A stretch of DNA of 64,000 nt from Botryotinia globosa (taxonomy: Eukaryota > Ascomycota > Leotiomycetes > Helotiales > Sclerotiniaceae), in contig RCSZ01000006.1 of assembly GCA_014898425.1 (NCBI GenBank), forward strand, positions 1,116,001 through 1,180,000, read 5' to 3'. Under the pieces are notes generated by a model. It did not search any database. It was not told the DNA's origin and saw only the letters and a list, made by a program, of their open reading frames with translations. The position numbers and the translations under genes were made by a program. Every line of letters starts with the position of its first letter. Position 1 is the first letter of the stretch. Below are positions 58,200 through 64,000 of this stretch, piece after piece.

Positions 58200-58997
58200 T
58201 TATGCGGAGATTCCTCCGGAGCGCTCACTTGGTATGAGTTCGTAGCCATCTTCGGGGGCGAGGGCAAATGCAGAGATAGCAATACCTGCAGCGGACGCGA
58301 TCGAGAGACACCAACTAATAGTACAGAAAATCCATCCTTTGTCCAGCTTCCAGCCTGGGAAGAATTGCTCATCATGGTCATATAGATATGCCTACTAACA
58401 GTCAGTATCATCTCGCCTCTCCATTAATTTCCAAAACAAGCAGAACATACCACAATACTCATACTAGCTGCTTGAACTATACCCACCAAGACCAGCAAGA
58501 GAGCTAGTATTTTCCAGCCCGTTTCTCTCTTTTGCTTGCCACCGAATAAGACAACTACATATGCCACCAATGTAACCAATTCTACCACAGCCGCAAAAGA
58601 CATGAGAAATCCTACGGATCGCCACATGGAACAGAATCCCCTGTCTGGACCTGCACAATCTTCCGATGTAGGGAAATGAGAAGAGTGGCCTGTGAGCGAA
58701 CTGTAGCTGCGATGAAGTCCTATCGATTTCGTTACATGATTACCGTTCGGTGTCGTTACATCCCATGTAATCCAATCAGGTATAAAGATCGATACAAAAG
58801 TCATTGTTGTCGCTATACAACTCAAATGATCAGCTATTGTACTACGGGTGCTTTGGCAGAAGATGGCGAAATCAACTCAGAGGTTGGATTCTGGTCAAGA
58901 TAACTGCCATACTACCGACAAATATGAATGATGCAGAGAATAACATACCAGCGATAAACACTGCGAGAGCGACACTGTAAACATAAACCCTCGTCAT
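58200..58997 (-). CDS. four-helix membrane protein, claudin-like layout (200 aa)
   Basis: Three exons close in phase: 58997-58949, 58812-58451 and 58391-58200. The four hydrophobic segments are: YVYSVALAVFIAATTMTFVS, SVGFLMSFAAVVELVTLVAY, ILALLLVLVGIVQAASMSIV, and FCTISWCLSIASAAGIAISA. Between helices 1 and 2 there is an extracellular-type loop with GLHRSYSSL, two cysteines and FCSMWRSV, resembling the loop of claudin/SUR7-type proteins. A short polar tail (DGYELIPSERSGG) follows helix 4. Similar proteins are common in Pezizomycotina, but no role is established. The 136-nt first intron has its donor at GTATGT and acceptor at TATAG; that acceptor was chosen because it is the one that closes the frame. 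Confidence 0.75.
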
Positions 58998-60199
58998 GGT
59001 GCTGTAAATATACCCAAGATTACTTTCGCAAGCTTCCTAAATTCCCACCTCTCCTTCGATCCAAATATTTGTTCCCGTCTCGCCTTCAGGTACTTGATAT
59101 CGAAGGATCAGTCTTTCTCTTGAAGAGATAGATATAAAGATAAGAGACGACGAAAGGCTCTAGAGAAAAGAGATTGGGAATGAGGGGTTCGAGTCGTTGT
59201 AATTGAATCAATATGGATCCTCGAAGGAAGGTTGCGTAGTAGACCTATGCATGCAAAGCATAAACCTGTTGGCCTGGCCTGCCTAATCGAGTGATTCGCT
59301 GATGCTGATATTAAATAGAGCTTCCTCCAAGTTATCTATCACCCCCGGCCAAACATTCAACAAATGGCGGTGAACGACTGTTTCGGAGGGAGATCCAGTC
59401 CCTTCAATTATAATTACCTATATCACGTCTCAAAATTTCAAGTAGATGGATAGATGGATAGATGGATAGATGGATAGATGGATAGATGGATAAATGGTTT
59501 CTGTGCAGGTTTGAAGTGATGAGATTCTTTAACTTTAGGAAAGGTGGGAGGAAATGTCCAAACATGTCATAATGATTAACTTTATTATTACATAGTTAGA
59601 CTCTAAAGAGTGGAGTGGAATGTCGAAATGACGTTGGAGATTTAACGAGTTCGTTCTGACTTCTAATGGGGGGCTCCGGAGAATTCGACAGATTTTAATC
59701 ACGAGGACTGATTTAGACATGTATGGCTGCATACAATTGCATACAAGGTACAGTAAGTAGTATCACATTATTATTACTATGTAGCCAAGTACTGATAAGA
59801 AGCAATTGTGTATGAGAATTCTTGTATTATTGGTGATAAAAGAACAATTGGCATTTGATGCCATGTCTTTTATTTGGGTATCTCAATTAACAATATCAAG
59901 GTTGATTTGGATATCGGAGAAAATGTAACCACTGAACAGCCACCACCACCATGTATTATTTGCTTAGCCATCCCTGATTGGCCATCCAAAAAGAAATCAC
60001 GAAACCGACTTGGAGTTTTCCGTGACCTCCAACTGGGTTATCGAATATGCAATTGATATTTGTAGTTTGTAGGCAAGAAACATTGAAGCCATTTGTAAGT
60101 CTTGCACCCACATCAGTTCTCAAACCACCCTTTTGGACAACCATCATAATGAGAGGTAACATGTGATCAATATCACTCACTCAATATTGGATCCCGTCC
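58998..60199. other. intergenic region with a GATGGATA microsatellite
   Basis: This is 1.2 kb without a supported gene. A tandem repeat lies at 59443-59495. A weak B-box-like GGTTCGAGTCG near 59187 has no tRNA fold around it. Confidence 0.5.
59443..59495. repeat. (GATGGATA)n microsatellite
   Basis: Six to seven nearly perfect 8-nt GATGGATA units lie in non-coding DNA upstream of the four-helix protein gene. Confidence 0.9.
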
Positions 60200-61597
60200 T
60201 CACTCACTGTCCTCACTTTCGCTGCTGCTCGACCCATCTTCACTGGATGAATCCTCATCATCACTACCCGAACTAGATGAGCTGCTTGATGAACTGGAAG
60301 ATGTATCATCTTTGTTCTTACCGCCTACCATTGACTCATCATCGGGGCTGCTATCATCAGAATCACTACTTGAATCTGATTCAGAAGAGCTTGAATCATC
60401 AGCGGCAAGTGTCCGTTGCTTTCTTTTCCTCCCGATCTTCTGCGGGGTACCGTCATTCAATCGCAACCTCTTTTCTCCGTCCGTTGCTACAGATTCTGTT
60501 TCCGTGGTTTGCGTATCCGTCGTCTCTTCGGAAGACGAAGAGCCCAATTCAGCAAGAATTTGTTCGGCTCTCATTCTTTTGGCCATTCTGGGAGCCATTG
60601 CTGCGTCCGACAATCCCATAAGTACACCTTCTTCGTACCCCATTCGCGACGAAGCCCCACCGGCAGTCATTGATGCAATGTACTCATTCATTGCAAGATC
60701 ATACTCTCGTTGTCTTTTGCTACTGTCTGCCATGGTTGCTGGAAATCCAGAAGCGTCAGACTCTCGATCTTTCACCTTAATAGCCAATGCTTCGTCTCGA
60801 AGTCTTTTTCTGACGCCTCCCTGCAAACCTCTGACGTATTCGTAGAGAAGATGGACGTGATCGGAAGGGACAACCTCAACGTTAAAAGCGTGCTTCAATA
60901 GGTGATTTTGGTGATTTTTGTTGAACTTCCACGTCTCCTTCGATTCGTGATACTGTCTTAAATACGCTAAGAATGGACGTGGGGCGGCAGTTGGTTTGGA
61001 GACTTTCGACTTCTTCACAGACTTCTGGGGCTTCGAATCTTTCTCAGTGGTACCATTTTCGGGTTCGGCTTCCGATTTTGTCTTCTTGACTCTTTTCACC
61101 CTTCGTTCCTTTTCTGGAAGTGTAGTATCAAACTGTTCCTCGACTATAGGTGGTGCGGGTGTTTCAAAAGCTTGACTCGTAGAAGGACCGTAAAAAAAGT
61201 CGTCTTGTGCTTTTTGATCGGCCACCCAACCTAAGTATAATTGTTTTATACTATCGCCATCTTGTGATTTTGTTTCCGGGGTGAATGTTACTGATTTTTT
61301 CAGTGCGGATTTTCTGGGTGTAGTAATAATTGAATCGGGAACGACCGATCGTTGTGGTTCAGAAGCAGGAGGATGAGAGTCGAGATTCTTCGGCTTTTTC
61401 GCAGACGTTTCGTGCTCAGACTCGATATCTTCTCTTGGTCTTTTCTTGTTTGCTATCTCGATTTCTTTAAGAGGTTCGGTAATTGAGGCTTGAATGTTTG
61501 AATCTGAGGAATTTGGGGCCGATTTCAACTTTAAGCCTAATCGTTTCCATGAGGGGATTCGTGGCGCCCCTCCACTCGCGGAAGCTGAAGGTATCAT
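60200..61597 (-). CDS. WKF-domain nucleolar-type protein (465 aa)
   Basis: A single exon starts at ATG 61597 (MIPSASASGGAPRIPSWKRL). The middle carries the WKF domain: FLAYLRQYHESKETWKFNKNHQNHLLKHAF and EYVRGLQGGVRKRL (about residues 205-270), as in human C7orf50 and its fungal homologues, which are nucleolar and linked to ribosome biogenesis. Before it lie Lys-rich stretches (RRVKRVKKTK, KKSKVSKPTA) and a segment with RKSALKKSVTFTPE. The C-terminus is a long Ser/Asp/Glu tract (SSSSESDSSSDSDDSS), typical of casein kinase II substrates in the nucleolus. The gene is divergent from the proteasome alpha-1 gene with 411 bp between starts. Confidence 0.82.
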   Translation of the reverse strand: MIPSASASGGAPRIPSWKRLGLKLKSAPNSSDSNIQASITEPLKEIEIANKKRPREDIESEHETSAKKPKNLDSHPPASEPQRSVVPDSIITTPRKSALKKSVTFTPETKSQDGDSIKQLYLGWVADQKAQDDFFYGPSTSQAFETPAPPIVEEQFDTTLPEKERRVKRVKKTKSEAEPENGTTEKDSKPQKSVKKSKVSKPTAAPRPFLAYLRQYHESKETWKFNKNHQNHLLKHAFNVEVVPSDHVHLLYEYVRGLQGGVRKRLRDEALAIKVKDRESDASGFPATMADSSKRQREYDLAMNEYIASMTAGGASSRMGYEEGVLMGLSDAAMAPRMAKRMRAEQILAELGSSSSEETTDTQTTETESVATDGEKRLRLNDGTPQKIGRKRKQRTLAADDSSSSESDSSSDSDDSSPDDESMVGGKNKDDTSSSSSSSSSSSGSDDEDSSSEDGSSSSESEDSE

Positions 61598-62008
61598 GGC
61601 AAAGAACTCAAGAAATATAAGAATCTACCAGCTTACAGACACATGAGCTTACTCTATGCTTCGTAAGGCAAGCCTTGATATTTGACAGAAAGTACAAAAA
61701 ATTGACGCTCAGATTGATGTTGATGTGCAGGACCGCAAAGTAACTTTTTTTTCTCTTGATAAGAATTCCCGCCGCTTTAATACCCGGCGCTAAACTATTT
61801 TGAACGATAGTCCAGGCTTCAAGCTTCCGCGTGTAAAGGTTAGATACCAATAGCTACTGTACATGACAACTTTGAAGCATCATAATTTCTTCCACGTCTT
61901 TATTTCTCACCTAAACAACCGCGATACCTGTTGATTCCAATTTACAAGTAGCCATTGTCCTGAAATACCCCATCCTTGAAATTCAAATACCAAGTCGACT
62001 TCTTCAAA
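61598..62008. promoter_or_regulatory. bidirectional promoter, WKF protein / proteasome alpha-1
   Basis: These 411 bp separate divergent starts. I saw no clear copy of the yeast proteasome element (GGTGGCAAA) and no other recognised site. Confidence 0.4.
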
Positions 62009-63180
62009 ATGTCGGGTATGTTTGTTCTCGCGCGCCCACCTCTTGACAAGCTCCTCAAGAAGCTCAAGAAGCTCAAGAAGCTCAAGAAGCTCAAGAAGCT
62101 CAAGAAGCTCAAGAAGCTTGAACTAACAATCCACTATAGGTAGCGCAGGTTACGACAGACATATCACGATCTTCTCTGATCAAGGAAGATTATACCAAGT
62201 CGGTACGCAGATCCAGACGCAAATAGAACCGTCAAAGCCATGGGATTCGTAGGATCTCAGCTTTATTGATCTATCACGACCCCAATCCAACATAACAGCA
62301 TGCAATAACATTATACTAACTGCTCTTGCGAGAATAGAGTATGCCTTTAAAGCTATCACCGCTGCGAACATTATGTCTGTAGGCATTCGAGGAAAGGATT
62401 GTGCCGTTGTTCTGTCTCAAAAGAAGGTTCCCGTACGACACACTGATCCAGATTCTATTTCAAGTTCAATACTAATACAATGGTGCTCCACATAGGATAA
62501 GCTCATTGATCCATCATCCGTCTCCCACATCTTTCAATTGTCGCCATCCGTAGGATGCGTCATGACAGGTTCTATCGCAGATGCCAGAGCCTCTGTTCAG
62601 AGAGCTATTGGCGAGGCTGCCGAATTCAGATACAAGTTTGGATACGAGATGCCGTGTGATGCCCTGGCAAAGAGGATCGCCAATATCAGCCAAGTCTATA
62701 CCCAAAGAGTAAGCTTACTTAATGACACCTTTGTTGAATTGTTGGATGATACTGTGTCTCTATTCATCTTGCTAACTTGATATTGTTTTTTAGGCATACA
62801 TGAGACCGTATGGTGTTGCAACCACGTTAATATCGTTGGATTCTGAATTTGGTCCTCAACTGTACAAATGTGACCCAGCTGGCTACTACACTGGTTACAA
62901 AGGAACAGCTTCGGGCCCAAAGCAACAGGAGGCGTTCAATCACCTGGAGAAAAAGCTCAAGAACAAGGATTGTGCAGAAGGTAGCTGGGAAGATGTAGTA
63001 GAATTAGGCATCACAACTTTGAGCACAGTTCTCAGCGTCGATTTCAAGAAAGGAGAATTGGAGATTGGTATTGTTGGGGGGCCAAGAAAGGATGGAAAGG
63101 AGGGTACAGATCCGGGCTTCAGGGCTTTGACTGAAGAGGAGATCGATGAGAGGTTACAGGCAATCGCAGAAAAAGACTAG
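62009..63180 (+). CDS. SCL1: 20S proteasome subunit alpha-1 (254 aa)
   Basis: This is the alpha-1 subunit (human PSMA6, yeast Scl1) of the outer ring of the 20S proteasome. Five exons close in phase: 62009-62015 (seven bases), 62140-62202, 62338-62432, 62496-62708 and 62794-63180. The protein starts [20 protein letters not shown] and continues YQVEYAFKA, the alpha-subunit signature. Further family segments are [55 protein letters not shown] and [16 protein letters not shown]. The active-site Thr of beta subunits is absent, as expected. The first intron (124 nt) contains a 9-nt tandem repeat. Confidence 0.96.
62054..62116. repeat. (CTCAAGAAG)n 9-nt repeat in proteasome alpha-1 intron 1
   Basis: Seven consecutive CTCAAGAAG units lie between the seven-base first exon and the second exon of the proteasome gene. 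They occupy half of a 124-nt intron. Confidence 0.9.
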
Positions 63181-64000
63181 TTGCCGATCATGAGTAAAGA
63201 GATGAGGCAAGATATCCAGATGAGGCAACTATGAAATACGTTCGGTAAATCCGGCGAATGACTGATCAAGAAATACTATTGCTATGAAATTCAATTTATG
63301 ATACCAATCTGCATTTGATACTTGGGTACTGAGCAATGGTAGGCGAGAAAGCCACATATCTTTCGTCGTCTCGTGAATTTTGGTGCAACATGTGTACCCG
63401 ACACTGCAGGTGCAGGAAAAAAAGAAACGGAACGGAAACATAGCCATATTGTGGCTTGACCACTGCTGGACTGAATAATAGACGACCCATACCTTCGGTG
63501 ACAGTGTCATGACAGTCTCGGATGATCTGACTAGATCCAGGAGAACATCACTTTACAGCAGCAGCAATGATGTAGCATTACGCAGCCCTATCCGGAAATA
63601 TAGTTTTGGGATTGATCGAATCATCCATCACCTCGCATCTCAAACAAAACACAAGACAGGGAATAGGAATTATTGAGTATTGAGGATCCCAAAAGAGCAG
63701 TGGGGTGGAGTCCCCAAATGGGTGTATTGGAGTTTTCCAGTTACGGATATGGAATATTGAGATGCGGTGATAGCCTGATAGGAGCATCTCCCAAAGAAAT
63801 CACATCTTCACATCTTCACATCTTGGTACTGGGTTAAGATCGTATGGCCCCTAGATGATCTGCTGTAGTCTGTGTTCAGGAGCTAGGAGATTCTCCTGGG
63901 TATGTGTATAGAATAGTATGGTGTGGTATGTAATAATACATATGCGTCGATATGGTTGGTACCTGGCGCAGTCACCGCTTGTCCAATGTGAGTGAGATGC
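63181..64000. other. intergenic to window end
   Basis: This is 3' flank of the proteasome gene. Small minus-strand frames (63229-63510, 63578-63787) have no family features. A (CACATCTT)-type triplet of short repeats occurs near 63804-63825. Confidence 0.5.

Noticed and set aside
59180..59200. B-box-like GGTTCGAGTCG
   Set aside because: No cloverleaf can be folded around it and no A box sits at the proper distance.
1..64000. CRISPR arrays, prophage or bacterial operons
   Set aside because: The introns, gene families and tRNA type are those of a nuclear fungal genome. The tandem repeats seen are contiguous microsatellites without spacers.

Overview
The window looks like nuclear DNA of a filamentous ascomycete (Pezizomycotina). 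Genes are split by short introns (about 40-100 nt) with GTATGT/GTAAGT-type donors and CTAAC/CTAAT branch points. Gene families restricted to or expanded in these fungi are present: a HET-domain protein, 2EXR, rhodopsin-like seven-helix, fungal BTB and BRE4/FUSC proteins. The AT-rich block at the left edge resembles RIP-type AT isochores of Leotiomycetes such as Botrytis or Sclerotinia. That placement is an inference; nothing here proves the genus.

Layout. 1-0.85 kb is an extremely AT-rich, gene-free block. 1.5-4.0 kb is a HET-domain gene with a broken frame. 4.7-12.2 kb holds a small membrane protein divergent from a large MMS22/Mus7 gene. 12.7-13.9 kb is a charged, repeat-tailed protein. 15.9-17.4 kb has two small disordered orphan genes, one with a frameshift in a G7 run. 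19.2-22.8 kb is a BRE4-like FUSC/ArAE membrane protein. 23.8-28.2 kb is a divergent pair, NASP-type histone chaperone and DNA polymerase epsilon subunit DPB2. 29.1-34.8 kb is the divergent pair GYP1 (Rab GAP) and HRP1 (RNA-binding protein). 35.7-38.1 kb holds a 2EXR protein and a methyltransferase. 38.5-40.5 kb is a decayed intracellular subtilisin-like (S8) gene. 42.0-43.2 kb is a PAP2 lipid phosphatase. 44.1-46.1 kb is AIP1. 46.6-49.4 kb is a tandem pair of BTB-type paralogues. 50.4-51.5 kb is a PhyH dioxygenase with a Gly-Glu microsatellite in its coding region, followed by an intron-containing tRNA-Leu(UAA). 53.8-55.4 kb is a rhodopsin-like seven-helix protein. 56.4-57.1 kb is an F-box/2EXR-like protein. 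58.2-59.0 kb is a four-helix membrane protein. 60.2-63.2 kb is the divergent pair WKF-domain protein and proteasome alpha-1 subunit.

How the genes work together. There is no operon-like pathway and no secondary-metabolite cluster. The clearest functional link is between three S-phase/chromatin genes: MMS22 (fork repair), NASP (H3-H4 chaperone) and DPB2 (leading-strand polymerase and CMG helicase assembly). The NASP/DPB2 shared promoter carries two perfect ACGCGT boxes plus an ACGCGAAA, and the MMS22 promoter carries two ACGCGAC copies. This fits MBF/DSC1-type G1/S control. The other regions of interest are decaying or fast-evolving genes: the HET gene, the S8 protease, the disordered orphan pair and the Gly-Glu expansion. 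I did not find a convincing new multi-gene system.

Exon boundaries were derived by reading splice sites by eye and checking that phases close. Protein identities come from recognised motifs, not from a search.
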